NCBI GenBank assembly: GCA_018267275.1
Contig: JAFDYV010000003.1
Location: 248,001-312,000, forward strand
Direction: 5' to 3'
Length of the DNA stretch: 64,000 bases
From: Bacteroidota bacterium
GTDB taxonomy: Bacteria > Bacteroidota > Bacteroidia > Cytophagales > Cyclobacteriaceae
Positions 17,003-25,671 of this stretch are shown one piece after another. The number at the start of each line of letters is the position of its first letter. The first letter of the stretch is position 1. A program made the position numbers and the translations under genes. Below the pieces are notes generated by a model. The model worked only from the letters and a program-made list of their open reading frames with translations. It was not told the origin of the DNA and made no database searches.

Positions 17003-18082
17003 ATGTTGAAATTCCTGTTATACACTATCATCATTATCCACGGCCTCATCCACCTTATTGGTTTTGCCGAAGCGTTTCGGTGGATGCCCACACCGCAGTT
17101 CACCAAACACATTTCACCAGCAGCAGGCATCTCTTGGTTTTTGACGGCTCTGCTCTTCTTGGTTGCCGTTGGTTTATTGATAGCCGGTCAACGCGAATGG
17201 TGGCAAGTATTGAGTGCGGCCATCCTCGTTTCGCAGTTTTTGATTTTTCTTTTTTGGCACGATGCCAAGTGGGGTACTTTACCCAATGTGATTTTAATCT
17301 TGGTTGCCGTGGCCGCTTTCGGCAGTTGGCAATTTGAAAATGAATATCAAAAAGATACTGCACTCGCAAAGCAAGCTGTCAACCGCGCGCCCGAGTTGCT
17401 CACTGAAAAAGATCTAGAACATTTACCCCCCATCGTGCAACAATACATTATCCGCACAGGCAGCCTGCAACAACCGAAAGTAAAATCATTTCGCGTGGTG
17501 TTTGATGGTGAGATGCGCGACAAAGGCAAAGATTGGTTTACGTTCCGCTCCGAGCAGTACAACACCATTCAACCTGCCTCGCGCCAATTTTTTATGAAGG
17601 CCAAAATGTTTGGCATCACCGTGCCCGGCTACCATCACTACACCCAAAGCAACGCCACCATGCAAATCAAACTGTTTGGGTTGATACCCGTAGTCGATAT
17701 CAGCGGCACCGAACTCAGCCAAGCCGAAACGGTTACACTTTTTAATGACATGTGTTTGATGGCACCCGCCTCGCTTATTGACCCGCGCATACAATGGCAA
17801 CCCATTGATAGCCTACGGGTGAAAGCAACCTTCAGCAACGCGCCTTACACCATTTCAGCCGAATTGGCTTTTAACCCGGCCGGTGAATTAATCAACTTCT
17901 TCTCAGACGACCGCTATGCCATTGCTGACATGAAAAAGTATCGCTTCTCCACTCCCATTCGCCAATACCAAAAAATAGACGGTCACCTCATTGGCACCTA
18001 TGGCGAAGCCATTTGGCATTACCTTGATGGCGAGTTTGTGTATGGCAAGTTTTATTTGAAGGAATTGGAATATAATCCGTAG
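17003..18082 (+). CDS. DUF6544-like membrane protein
   Basis: A 359-residue protein of unknown function. The N-terminal 110 residues hold about four hydrophobic segments (LLYTIIIIHGLIHLIGFAEA, ISWFLTALLFLVAVGLLIAG, VLSAAILVSQFLIFLFW, VILILVAVAAFGSW). A soluble domain of about 240 residues follows, probably facing the periplasm, with motifs such as FRVVFDGEMR, YHHYTQS and GEAIWHYLDGEFVYGKFYLKELEYNP. This arrangement and the C-terminal phrases resemble proteins annotated DUF6544 or DUF6920 in Bacteroidota. It is a single gene with convergent neighbours. Start: ATG at 17003. Confidence 0.7.
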   Translation: MLKFLLYTIIIIHGLIHLIGFAEAFRWMPTPQFTKHISPAAGISWFLTALLFLVAVGLLIAGQREWWQVLSAAILVSQFLIFLFWHDAKWGTLPNVILILVAVAAFGSWQFENEYQKDTALAKQAVNRAPELLTEKDLEHLPPIVQQYIIRTGSLQQPKVKSFRVVFDGEMRDKGKDWFTFRSEQYNTIQPASRQFFMKAKMFGITVPGYHHYTQSNATMQIKLFGLIPVVDISGTELSQAETVTLFNDMCLMAPASLIDPRIQWQPIDSLRVKATFSNAPYTISAELAFNPAGELINFFSDDRYAIADMKKYRFSTPIRQYQKIDGHLIGTYGEAIWHYLDGEFVYGKFYLKELEYNP

Positions 18083-18116
18083 TACGTGGCAGAACCAGTT
18101 GGTAACTTTCATCTCG

Positions 18117-18141
18117 CTCGTTGGTGAAGAAGACTAGCGAG
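18117..18141 (+). repeat. Palindromic repeat unit, diverged copy A
   Basis: A 25-bp unit starting CTCGTTGGTGAAGAA, with the right half degenerate relative to the perfect palindrome at 19043-19067. It is followed by GAGGGCGGGGTA, similar to the sequence after the copy at 19566-19590. Confidence 0.6.
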
Positions 18142-18156
18142 GGCGGGGTAGTAGTC

Positions 18157-18366
18157 TTAGAATAGGCGGAACACAACACCCTCAAATTGATATTTTACTG
18201 CGGCACTTCTCGGTACTGGGCGCCCTCGCTTAAAGTAGCTTACAGGATCATAACCACCACCGGCTACAGCGTTATCACGCAGGCAATACTTAAGGGTATC
18301 CGCCCGTTGCGCAAATGCACTTCAGGAGGCATGCGATAAAATCAAAAACAGAAATACTTTGGTCAT
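18157..18366 (-). pseudogene. Remnant of a second YHS-domain gene
   Basis: A 70-codon reading frame from ATG at 18364-18366 encodes a signal-peptide-like start (MTKVFLFLILSHAS), then an in-frame TGA at 18322-18324, then residues readable as AVAGGGYDPVSYFKRGRP and AAVKYQFEGVVFRLF before a TAA at 18157. GYDPVSYF and the following spacing match the N-terminal half of the intact YHS gene just upstream (GYDVVSYF). The remaining half is missing. The premature stop and truncation make it a dead tandem paralogue. Confidence 0.75.
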
Positions 18367-18387
18367 AGTGGAAGTGTATGTGTTTTT

Positions 18388-18864
18388 TTAAAGTTTGTCT
18401 GTAGGTTTATACTTTTTCTTTTTCACATCTGGCCACCACTTTTCAGCTTTGTTAAAATACTTCTCTTCGTTTTTGTTCCATGTATCCAACGAGTTTACCT
18501 TTCCGTTAGAAGTTTTGCCATTAAAAAAAAGGTAAAGCTTGTCGTTGGTAATCTTGTAGGTTTCGGGATTGATTGAAATTTTTTGCCCGTAACTTACCGC
18601 CAAAGCACAATAACCATCATATTGAGGAACGTACTTTAGCGGATTCGCTTCAAATAGTTTTTGATTGTCGATGGAGGAAAAGTAATAGGTTACTCCACCG
18701 TATTGGCTTTTGAACTTAGCGTCACCTTTGGCTGGCTTGTTTGATAAGAAGTAGGATACAACATCATAGCCAGCAATGGCTACCCCTTCTTTGCTTACTG
18801 GGTCAACTTGAGAATATGTAATGTTCCACAACACCAGAAGGGAGAATGTCAATCGAAGTTTCAT
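18388..18864 (-). CDS. Secreted YHS-domain protein
   Basis: A 158-residue exported protein with an N-terminal signal peptide (MKLRLTFSLLVLWNITYSQ) and one YHS domain: AIAGYDVVSYFLSNKPAKGDAKF, YGGVTYYFSS and YVPQYDGYCALAVSYG. YHS domains are small modules often linked to metal binding, but only one cysteine (GYCA) is present here, so metal binding is not assured. The C-terminal third is Lys/Trp-rich. Similar proteins are common in Bacteroidota near redox or copper genes; none is adjacent here. A decayed paralogue follows at 18157. Confidence 0.85.
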   Translation of the reverse strand: MKLRLTFSLLVLWNITYSQVDPVSKEGVAIAGYDVVSYFLSNKPAKGDAKFKSQYGGVTYYFSSIDNQKLFEANPLKYVPQYDGYCALAVSYGQKISINPETYKITNDKLYLFFNGKTSNGKVNSLDTWNKNEEKYFNKAEKWWPDVKKKKYKPTDKL

Positions 18865-18978
18865 AGTTTATCTTTTCTCGAAAAACGTACATTACTCCGC
18901 CCGGAGTTCCGTGATTATTGTCTCGCAAGTGACAATTTCGGTTGTTTTCACTCGCTAGTGCCCATCGTCAACGATTGT

Positions 18979-19035
18979 TTAGCTTTCCAACCCAGGTGGT
19001 ATAGCCAATTCTTTCTTCACCTCCGCAAAACTCAT
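18979..19035 (-). pseudogene. Duplicated fragment of a CoA-transferase 3' end
   Basis: Nineteen codons read MSFAEVKKELAIPPGLES followed by TAA. This matches the C-terminus of the CoA-transferase at 20149-21252 (MSFAEAKKELNQPPRLG) in sequence and in frame. The upstream part of the gene is absent and the fragment abuts a palindromic repeat. It is a remnant of a partial duplication or of a lost paralogue. Confidence 0.7.
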
Positions 19036-19042
19036 CCTCGTC

Positions 19043-19067
19043 CTCGTTGGTGTTCTTCACCAACGAG
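19043..19067. repeat. Perfect 10-bp-arm palindrome, copy B
   Basis: CTCGTTGGTG, a 5-bp loop and CACCAACGAG. Related units lie at 18117-18141, 19148-19172 and about 19566-19590, giving four copies within 1.5 kb. Two of them (B and C) are followed by CATGAT. No transposase gene is near. Confidence 0.75.
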
Positions 19068-19096
19068 CATGATGCCCGAACCGCCCACCCTTCATC

Positions 19097-19130
19097 ATGG
19101 CTTAAAAAGACCCACTCTTTTTCATTTTTT
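19097..19130 (+). repeat. Direct repeat with 20056-20087
   Basis: The stretch ATGGCTTAAAAAGACCCACT and its T-rich continuation recur at 20056-20087 with one or two differences. The two copies lie in opposite order relative to the CoA-transferase tail copies, so this is a dispersed repeat rather than a simple tandem duplication. Confidence 0.6.
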
Positions 19131-19147
19131 TTCATAAACCACCCGCC

Positions 19148-19172
19148 CTTGTCGATAAAGAACACCAACAAG
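19148..19172. repeat. Palindromic repeat unit, diverged copy C
   Basis: A 25-bp unit whose right half (AAGAACACCAACAAG) matches copy B at 19043-19067, while the left half has diverged. It is followed by CATGATCATG. The rest of 19173-19604 shows no supported gene; a plus-strand frame across 19047-19331 has low-complexity composition and overlaps the repeats, so I do not call it. Confidence 0.5.
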
Positions 19173-19604
19173 CATGATCATGATGGTTCAGTAGTAATAA
19201 GGCTCGGACAACTTTCGGTATTTACCAAGAGAGTCCTTTTTATAAAATATGATAGTGTGACTGCCGGCAGCCCTACTAATTTAATCACCCTCTTGTATGT
19301 TGTTTTCCTTTTGAAAAATCGAAAAGTGTAACGCATATCGTAGTGTGTCACTGGTTTCATTGGACTTAATATACAAATAAAACTTTCCATAAGTGATGTC
19401 CCTTAACTTGATCAACCGACCGCTCAACTGCCGCTTAATAAGATCTCGCTATTGAAAATCCGAGCATGCAACAATGGCAGAGCCAAGGACGAATAAGAGT
19501 ATTGATTGTAATCTACCCATCTGTCAAAATTTAAAGATTGGTATTGGGGTTGTAACTCATTGTCTCCTAGCTGTTGTTCTTTACAAACGAGGGCGAGGTA
19601 ATGC

Positions 19605-19997
19605 TCATTTACACTGAGGTATCTCCGCCCAACCATCGACTGGTGCTACACTAATGCAATCAGAAACGGGATACTCCGTGAGTAAAGAATTCCATGATGG
19701 ACGATCAATGTAATATCTGACAATATATCTTTTTCCTTTTTCCAGATTATGACAAGAATAGTCGATACAGTCACTTTGAATCGTCTTTCCTTCAACTTTA
19801 TACGAAAAGGTTACACCAACATTTTTACTGTCATGGTATTCACCTACTATAACTGCAATTGTGTACCGGTATTCAGCATTGGCAAAAAACCATGTTTTAT
19901 AGACGAAGTATATTATGCCCGCAGATAACAATACAATGGCAATAATCTTGAGGGGTTTGATGCCATCATCGGAATAAACATTTTGTTCGTTTATCAT
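19605..19997 (-). CDS. Small single-pass membrane protein, DUF3592-like
   Basis: A 130-residue protein with a short cytoplasmic tail, one transmembrane helix near residues 16-34 (LKIIAIVLLSAGIIYFVYK) and an exported domain containing YTIAVIVGEYHDSK, VGVTFSYKVEGK and RYIVRYYIDRPSWNSLL. That order (variable start, 'V.F.Y.V.G', then 'G..Y.V.Y.P..P') resembles the DUF3592 fold. Four cysteines in the exported part could form disulfides. I do not recognise a specific function. The gene stands alone between repeat-rich intergenic stretches. Confidence 0.65.
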   Translation of the reverse strand: MINEQNVYSDDGIKPLKIIAIVLLSAGIIYFVYKTWFFANAEYRYTIAVIVGEYHDSKNVGVTFSYKVEGKTIQSDCIDYSCHNLEKGKRYIVRYYIDRPSWNSLLTEYPVSDCISVAPVDGWAEIPQCK

Positions 19998-20055
19998 TGC
20001 TGATTTACTACTTCACCCAAGTTGGTGTATTTTACAAGTAAGTACATGCTCTCTA

Positions 20056-20087
20056 ATGGCTTAAAAATACCCACTCTTTTTCATTTT
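20056..20087 (+). repeat. Direct repeat with 19097-19130
   Basis: Second copy of the T-rich dispersed repeat, about 65 bp downstream of the CoA-transferase stop codon. The 151-bp gap between 19997 and 20149 otherwise shows no gene. Confidence 0.6.
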
Positions 20088-20148
20088 CTGATAAAAACTG
20101 GCGCTGGAGTATTTGTAATCCTCGGGGGATCGGTTTGTGAAGTGAAAA

Positions 20149-21252
20149 TCATCCCAACCTGGGTGGTTGATTCAATTCTTTCTTCGCTTCCGCAAAACTC
20201 ATCTTCCCCACAAAATTCCTTACACCTTTCAATCCATCGCCTTCCAACACAATCTCTTTCGCCATGGGCATAGCCAACGCCTCTTGCACATTTTGCACTA
20301 GCCCACCTGGTATTTTTTTGGCCAACAAGGCAGCCATTAAATCATCAGAATTCATTTCTCGAATTTTACCAGACAGCAATCTTTTCAACTCCTCTCTGTT
20401 TTTCACACGTTGTTGGTTAGTAGTGAACTTATCCAAGTCCCAAGTCCTGAGGCCTAAAGCCTGCATTAAATCTTCAAACTGCCTATCACTCCCCACGGCC
20501 AACAAAATCTGTTTGTGGTCTTTGGTTTCAAAAACATCTCCATACGGTGCAATGTTGGGGTGCGCAGAGCCTTGCCGAATAGGCAGTTTTTTTGCTACCA
20601 GCCAATTCGTGGCCTGGTTCGCCAACGATGATAGCGCAACTTGTATCAAACTCACTTCCACCAATCCACCTTGCTGCGTTCGCTCGCGGTGTAACAAGGC
20701 CAACAACAAACCTTCCTTCAATTGGTGCGCAGCCAACACATCAATCAAGGCCACCGGCATTTTGGTAGGCGGACCATCTTTCGCGCCATTCAAATCCATG
20801 AAACCAGATTCCGCCTGTATCACCGCATCATAACCCACGCGCGCATCATCACTTCCATAGCCTGTAATTTGTCCGTAGATGAGTTGTTGGTTGATGGCTT
20901 TAAGTTGTTCGTAACTAACTCCTAATTTCTCGGCATCACCGGGTTTGTAGCTGGCAATCACCACATCCATGGTAGGTACCATCTTCTTCAACGTTTCGAG
21001 GTCGGCAGGCTGGGTTAAATCCAGCGCCACAGATTGCTTGCCCCAGTTACAGCAGCAAAAGTAGGCCGAGCGATCATCGGTGGTTTCGCCAGCACTTTTC
21101 CAACTGCGGGTTACATCGCCTCCTGTTTTCGGGTTTTCGACCTTAATTACTTCTGCCCCCAGCTCGGCAAAGAACTGCCCCACGCTGGGGCCAGCCAGCA
21201 CCGAGGCCAGCTCTAAAACTCGTAGTCCCGCGAACATTTCTTTACTTTGCAT
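20149..21252 (-). CDS. CaiB/BaiF-family (family III) CoA-transferase
   Basis: A 367-residue class III CoA-transferase, moving CoA between an acyl-CoA donor and a carboxylic acid through an aspartyl-CoA thioester. Motifs: GLRVLELASVLAGPSVGQFFAELGAEVIKVE at the N-terminus, the nucleophilic aspartate region in SGFMDLNGAKDGPPTKMPVALIDVLAAHQL near residue 165, and TNQQRVKNREEL in the C-terminal part. The substrate cannot be deduced. It is slightly shorter than typical members (about 390-400). Codons for residues 262-273 coincide with a run of heptamer-like repeats (20433-20467). Confidence 0.92.
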   Translation of the reverse strand: MQSKEMFAGLRVLELASVLAGPSVGQFFAELGAEVIKVENPKTGGDVTRSWKSAGETTDDRSAYFCCCNWGKQSVALDLTQPADLETLKKMVPTMDVVIASYKPGDAEKLGVSYEQLKAINQQLIYGQITGYGSDDARVGYDAVIQAESGFMDLNGAKDGPPTKMPVALIDVLAAHQLKEGLLLALLHRERTQQGGLVEVSLIQVALSSLANQATNWLVAKKLPIRQGSAHPNIAPYGDVFETKDHKQILLAVGSDRQFEDLMQALGLRTWDLDKFTTNQQRVKNREELKRLLSGKIREMNSDDLMAALLAKKIPGGLVQNVQEALAMPMAKEIVLEGDGLKGVRNFVGKMSFAEAKKELNQPPRLG

Positions 21253-21289
21253 GGTTGTTTATGGTTTCAAACTTTACCAATATATAAAA

Positions 21290-22510
21290 ATGCGCGTTTT
21301 AATTGTTGCTTTTGCTGTTTTGGTTCTCGGTTCATGTTCAAAGCCTGTTGAATTGAAGACGGGCACGTGGCGTGGAGTGATCGATTGTCAGGGCCACGAC
21401 CTTCCCTTTATTTTTGAAGTTGCCAAAAATGGCGGGCAGCTGAACGTACACATCAAAAACGGCACCGAGGATTTATTGCTGGACGAGGTGAGCCTTTTTG
21501 GGGACTCGGTGCGCATAGTGATGCACATTTTTGATGCAGAGATTCGCGCCAAAGTAAATGGCGACCAATTGACCGGAACGTTTGTAAAGAACTATGCACC
21601 CGAAGCGAATCAGCCCTTCAGGGCTTCTTTCGGTGAAGATTTTCGCTTTGCAAAAAACACTGCAGAGAAAACCATCGACTTTAGTGGCAAGTACCAAGTG
21701 GAGTTCATCACACAAAAAGGTAAAGCCATTCCTTCGGTAGGAATTTTCGAACAACAAGGCAACCATGTAACGGGTAGTTTTTTACGGCCCACGGGCGATT
21801 TAAGGTTTTTGGAAGGCAACGTGGTAAACAATCAATTGTTGTTAAGTGCTTTCGATGGCAACCACGCCTACACATTCATCATCAATCAGCAAGGTGATTC
21901 TTTGAAGGGCGATTTCTATTCCGGTAAGCTAGGCTATGAATCATTGAAAGCCTTCAAAACCGACAGCGCAAAAATGCCCGACCCCGAGTCGCTCACGTAT
22001 TTGAAAGAGGGCTATGATAAAATCGACTTTAGTTTTCCTGACTTAGCAAAGAAGCTCATCACGCCCAACGATGAAAAATACAAAGGCAAGGTGTTGATTT
22101 TACAGATACTGGGATCATGGTGCCCGAACTGTTTAGATGAAACGAAATTTTTGGTGCCATGGTACAACGAGAACAGCAAACGCGGAGTAGAAATTATCGG
22201 GCTTTGCTATGAGCGCAAAGATGATTTTGCTTATGCCAGCGAGCGCGTGAGAAAAATGCAAGAGAAATTGAATATCCCTTACGACTTGGTGATTGCAGGT
22301 GTGAACGACAACGAAAAAGCATCACAAACTTTGCCCATGCTGAGCAAAGTGTTAGGTTTCCCTACCACCATCATTATCGGCAAAGATGGCAAAGTGAAAA
22401 ACATCCACACAGGATTTGAAGGGCCCGGTACCGGCATTTATTTTGAACAGTACAAAGAGCGGTTTAATCAAGTAATCAATGAACTTTTAGCAGAGAAATC
22501 TCCTTCTTAG
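21290..22510 (+). CDS. TlpA-like thioredoxin-fold lipoprotein
   Basis: A 406-residue periplasmic lipoprotein. The best start is ATG at 21290, giving [19 protein letters not shown] with a lipobox cysteine at residue 16; frames extended further upstream overlap the divergent CoA-transferase gene and lack a signal. Residues 20-240 form a beta-rich domain typical of Bacteroidota TlpA proteins, followed by a thioredoxin domain with the redox motif WCPNC near residue 280 and the cis-proline FPTTIII. It likely reduces or resolves periplasmic disulfides. mnmA begins 4 bp after its stop, so the two are probably co-transcribed. Confidence 0.9.
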   Translation: MRVLIVAFAVLVLGSCSKPVELKTGTWRGVIDCQGHDLPFIFEVAKNGGQLNVHIKNGTEDLLLDEVSLFGDSVRIVMHIFDAEIRAKVNGDQLTGTFVKNYAPEANQPFRASFGEDFRFAKNTAEKTIDFSGKYQVEFITQKGKAIPSVGIFEQQGNHVTGSFLRPTGDLRFLEGNVVNNQLLLSAFDGNHAYTFIINQQGDSLKGDFYSGKLGYESLKAFKTDSAKMPDPESLTYLKEGYDKIDFSFPDLAKKLITPNDEKYKGKVLILQILGSWCPNCLDETKFLVPWYNENSKRGVEIIGLCYERKDDFAYASERVRKMQEKLNIPYDLVIAGVNDNEKASQTLPMLSKVLGFPTTIIIGKDGKVKNIHTGFEGPGTGIYFEQYKERFNQVINELLAEKSPS

Positions 22511-22514
22511 TGAA

Positions 22515-23690
22515 ATGAAAAAAAGAGTTGTTGTCGGGCTATCGGGCGGTGTTGATTCCAGTGTAGCGGCTTACTTGCTAAAAGAGCAAGGCTACGAGGT
22601 AATCGGCATGTTCATGAAAAACTGGCACGATGACTCTGTCACCATCAGCAACGAGTGCCCTTGGCTTGATGATAGCAACGATGCCATGATTGTGGCCCAG
22701 CACTTGGGCATCCCGTTTCAAGCGATTGACTTAAGCGCAGAATACAAAACGCGCATTGTCGACTACATGTTTGCCGAATACCAAGCGGGCCGCACTCCTA
22801 ACCCCGATGTGCTTTGCAACCGCGAAATCAAGTTTGATGTTTTTTTGGATGCGGCTGTAAAACTGGGTGCCGACTTTGTAGCGACCGGCCACTATTGCAG
22901 AAAAGGAGTCATCGAAAAAGATGGTAAACAAATTTTCCAATTGCTTGCCGGAAAAGACCCGAACAAAGACCAAAGCTATTTCTTGTGTCAGCTCACCCAG
23001 GCGCAGTTGTCAAAAGCATTGTTTCCAATTGGCGAATTACTCAAACCAGAAGTACGGGCAATTGCAAAAAAAGCTGGCTTGGCTACCGCTGAGAAAAAAG
23101 ATTCGCAAGGATTGTGCTTCATCGGCAAAGTGCACCTACCCGACTTTTTGCAGCAACGACTAGAACCCAAAAAAGGTAAAGTAATAGAAGTACCCGCTCA
23201 ATCACCGGCTTTTGCTAACGACTGGGCTGATGATGACTTAGAGAATTTGACCAGGCCGTACAGCCTTCAACCAACTTTTGGTGAAGTAGTGGGCGAACAC
23301 AATGGGGCGCATTTTTATACCATCGGTCAACGTAGAGGTTTAAATATAGGTGGTTATGAAAAACCGCTATTTGTGATTGGCACAGACACAGATAAAAATG
23401 TAATCTATACTGGGTCAGGTGATGACCATCCCGGGCTTTATCGAAAAGGTTTGTTCATTGCTTCGGCAGATGTGCATTGGGTACGAGATGATTTAAGATT
23501 GCAAATTGGTGATTCCAAAAAGTTATACGCGCGAATTCGCTACAGACAACCATTAGAGACTTGCACCTTGCATCAAAAAGCAGATGGCCTCTACATTATT
23601 TTTGATCGGCCACAGCGTGGTGTGACACCCGGGCAATTTGCTGCCTGGTACGATGGCGAAGAACTAATAGGATCTGGTGTGATTAACTGA
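22515..23690 (+). CDS. mnmA: tRNA-specific 2-thiouridylase MnmA
   Basis: Catalyses sulfur insertion at C2 of wobble U34 in tRNA-Lys, -Glu and -Gln. The 391-residue protein has the PP-loop [17 protein letters not shown], the first catalytic cysteine in [12 protein letters not shown] near residue 102 and the second in [13 protein letters not shown] near residue 200. The central and C-terminal beta-barrel domains carry [15 protein letters not shown] and [12 protein letters not shown]. All expected catalytic residues are present. Convergent with the DUF502 gene, 3 bp apart. Confidence 0.97.
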   Translation: MKKRVVVGLSGGVDSSVAAYLLKEQGYEVIGMFMKNWHDDSVTISNECPWLDDSNDAMIVAQHLGIPFQAIDLSAEYKTRIVDYMFAEYQAGRTPNPDVLCNREIKFDVFLDAAVKLGADFVATGHYCRKGVIEKDGKQIFQLLAGKDPNKDQSYFLCQLTQAQLSKALFPIGELLKPEVRAIAKKAGLATAEKKDSQGLCFIGKVHLPDFLQQRLEPKKGKVIEVPAQSPAFANDWADDDLENLTRPYSLQPTFGEVVGEHNGAHFYTIGQRRGLNIGGYEKPLFVIGTDTDKNVIYTGSGDDHPGLYRKGLFIASADVHWVRDDLRLQIGDSKKLYARIRYRQPLETCTLHQKADGLYIIFDRPQRGVTPGQFAAWYDGEELIGSGVIN

Positions 23691-23693
23691 GGC

Positions 23694-24263
23694 TTACTCG
23701 GCTTTGTCTTGAAATCCGCTTACCCCTCCTGAAATAATGAACTTCATCGCGATGGGCCCTGGCACATTAAGCGGTTGCACATTCTCCTTTGGAACAATGA
23801 AATGATCACCCGCCACAGCATACGATTGTGGAAAGTAAACGACTATCATATCATTTAAACCCAGTTCGCTTAAATCATTTTGAGTAATAAACCCAACGCG
23901 GTGCAGTTGGTTTTCTTTGTTAATGCGAACCAAAACGGGTCGATCAAATTTTTTCTTATCGCCCACAAAGGCCGCCAGCAAATCTTTAACGGAAGAATAA
24001 ATCAACTTCACCAATGGAATACGATTCATTCCCTGATCGAACCAATTCGAAAATGTTTTAAACGCAAAGTTGGAAGTGAGATAGCCAAACAACGTAATCA
24101 CCGACAAGATGATAACAAAACCAACGCCCGGATAAGGGAGATTGAGACGGCTATCCAGCCATTGGAATGAAACAAAGATAAAATACACTGTGGCCACCAA
24201 TGGCACTATGAACAGGGTACCGTTAAAAAAATAGCGAACAATTTGCCCCAAGAGTCCTTTCAT
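23694..24263 (-). CDS. DUF502-family membrane protein
   Basis: A 189-residue protein of the DUF502/COG2928 family, common in bacteria and of unknown function. It has two transmembrane segments (YFFNGTLFIVPLVATVYFIFV and VGFVIILSVITLFGYLTS), then a conserved soluble part: IPLVKLIYSSVKDLLAAFVG, the phrase RVGFITQND, and VYFPQSYAVAGDHFIVPKENVQPL. It lies after the nqr operon and a strong terminator on the same strand, so it probably has its own promoter. Confidence 0.9.
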   Translation of the reverse strand: MKGLLGQIVRYFFNGTLFIVPLVATVYFIFVSFQWLDSRLNLPYPGVGFVIILSVITLFGYLTSNFAFKTFSNWFDQGMNRIPLVKLIYSSVKDLLAAFVGDKKKFDRPVLVRINKENQLHRVGFITQNDLSELGLNDMIVVYFPQSYAVAGDHFIVPKENVQPLNVPGPIAMKFIISGGVSGFQDKAE

Positions 24264-24309
24264 AACATTACGGTTTGCGAAGTTGATCGATATAATTTTG
24301 CCACCAACA

Positions 24310-24342
24310 AAAAAGGCTTCAAAGTTTTTGAAGCCTTTTTTT
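24310..24342. terminator. Intrinsic terminator after nqrE, bidirectional
   Basis: A perfect 9-bp stem GGCTTCAAA / TTTGAAGCC (24315-24323 with 24327-24335) with a 3-bp loop is flanked by an A-run on one side and a T-run on the other. It ends the nqr transcript before the DUF502 gene. Confidence 0.85.
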
Positions 24343-24359
24343 ATTTAGTTCCAATCCAT

Positions 24360-24974
24360 TTACAAAGAGAAGCCGAGGAAGCTCAAAAAGCCCAACGACA
24401 TCAAACCCACCAAAATAAAGGTGATACCCAAGCCTCTCAACGGTGCAGGCACATTTGAATATTTCATCTTTTCACGCACACCAGCCAATGCAACAATGGC
24501 CAACATCCAGCCAATACCTGAACCAAAACCAAACACAGTAGCTTCAGCTAAGTTGTAAGGGCGACCTACCATAAACAAGGCAGCACCTAAAACTGAGCAG
24601 TTCACAGCAATCAGCGGAAGGAAGATACCAAGCGTGCCATAAAGTGCCGGAGAAAACTTTTCAACGGCCATCTCAGTCAACTGCACAATGGCAGCGATAA
24701 CAGAAATGAACACGATGAACTGTAAGAAATTCAAATCAATATTTGCAAAGTCGGGACCAAGCCAAGCGAGCGCACCAGCATTCAACACATAGTTTTGAAT
24801 CAACCAGTTGATGGGAACGGTAACGCCCAACACAAATACTACTGCAATGCCCAAGCCAATGGCAGTCTTCACTTTTTTGGAGATGGCCAAAAAAGAACAC
24901 ATTCCCAAAAAGTAGGCGAAAATCATGTTGTCGATAAAAATCGACCGAATACCAATGCTTACTAAATTTTCCAT
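24360..24974 (-). CDS. nqrE: Na+-translocating NADH:quinone reductase subunit E
   Basis: Integral membrane subunit of the Na+-NQR respiratory pump. The 204-residue product has six hydrophobic segments. The cysteines that ligate the intramembrane iron centre are visible: C26 ([11 protein letters not shown]) and the one in [13 protein letters not shown] near residue 120. Length matches the family. It is the last nqr gene present; the usual next gene, nqrF, is absent and a terminator follows. Confidence 0.96.
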   Translation of the reverse strand: MENLVSIGIRSIFIDNMIFAYFLGMCSFLAISKKVKTAIGLGIAVVFVLGVTVPINWLIQNYVLNAGALAWLGPDFANIDLNFLQFIVFISVIAAIVQLTEMAVEKFSPALYGTLGIFLPLIAVNCSVLGAALFMVGRPYNLAEATVFGFGSGIGWMLAIVALAGVREKMKYSNVPAPLRGLGITFILVGLMSLGFLSFLGFSL

Positions 24975-24987
24975 AAAGATCTTTTAC

Positions 24988-25671
24988 TTAGTGTGATTCG
25001 CGATAGCCGTTGAGTGTACGTTGCACCCAAATAATGACGCCCAATAAAATACAGGCACCCGCTGGCAACAGCAATAGTCCGTTGCCTTGGTATTTGATGC
25101 CCATTGACTCAAACACGTGCCACTCAAAAGGCAATCCTTTGAATAATGTTCCACCGCCAAACAACTCACGCACAAATGCCAAGATGATTAAGATAACGCC
25201 ATAACCCAATCCATTTCCAAGACCATCCAAGAATGAAGGCCAAGGCTTATTGCCCATGGCATACGCTTCCAAGCGGCCCATTACAATACAGTTTGTAATA
25301 ATGAGACCCACATACACCGACATCAGTTTGGCCATGTCGTACACGTAAGCTTTTAATAGCTGATCTACCATGATAACCCACACTGACACTACCGCCAGCT
25401 GAACGATGATACGGATGCGAGACGGAATTGTGTTTCGCAACAGTGAAATGAACACGTTCGAAAACGCAGTCACAAACGTCAAACCAAGCGTCATCACAAT
25501 GGCAGGTTTGATTTGTGAGGTGATGGCCAATGCCGAACAGATACCCAATACCTGAACAGTAATCGGGTTATCGATATCCAATGGATTGGAAATCAGCTTA
25601 CGATTCTTTTTTGAGAAGAGTGGCTCTGACTTTTTCTCAACAACTTCTACTTCTGCAACTTCTGTACTCAT
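24988..25671 (-). CDS. nqrD: Na+-translocating NADH:quinone reductase subunit D
   Basis: Membrane subunit homologous to NqrE. The 227-residue protein has an N-terminal hydrophilic extension of about 30 residues, then six transmembrane helices. Iron-ligating cysteines lie in QVLGICSALAIT and ITNCIVMGRLEAYAMGN. WPSFLDGLGNGLGYG is a family hallmark. It overlaps nqrC by 4 bp and is 13 bp upstream of nqrE. Confidence 0.96.
   Translation of the reverse strand: MSTEVAEVEVVEKKSEPLFSKKNRKLISNPLDIDNPITVQVLGICSALAITSQIKPAIVMTLGLTFVTAFSNVFISLLRNTIPSRIRIIVQLAVVSVWVIMVDQLLKAYVYDMAKLMSVYVGLIITNCIVMGRLEAYAMGNKPWPSFLDGLGNGLGYGVILIILAFVRELFGGGTLFKGLPFEWHVFESMGIKYQGNGLLLLPAGACILLGVIIWVQRTLNGYRESH

Noticed and set aside
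17003..18082. DUF6544-like gene considered as an origin-linked or dcw gene
   Set aside because: It is on the opposite strand with its own spacing and shows no division-related motif.
18322..18324. In-frame TGA in the YHS remnant considered as selenocysteine
   Set aside because: It lies in a signal peptide, there is no SECIS-like hairpin behind it, and the frame is also truncated at 18157. Decay is the simpler explanation.
18968..19171. Minus-strand 67-codon frame with a start at 19171
   Set aside because: It runs through palindromic repeats and the CoA-transferase fragment in the wrong frame, so it is not a credible gene.
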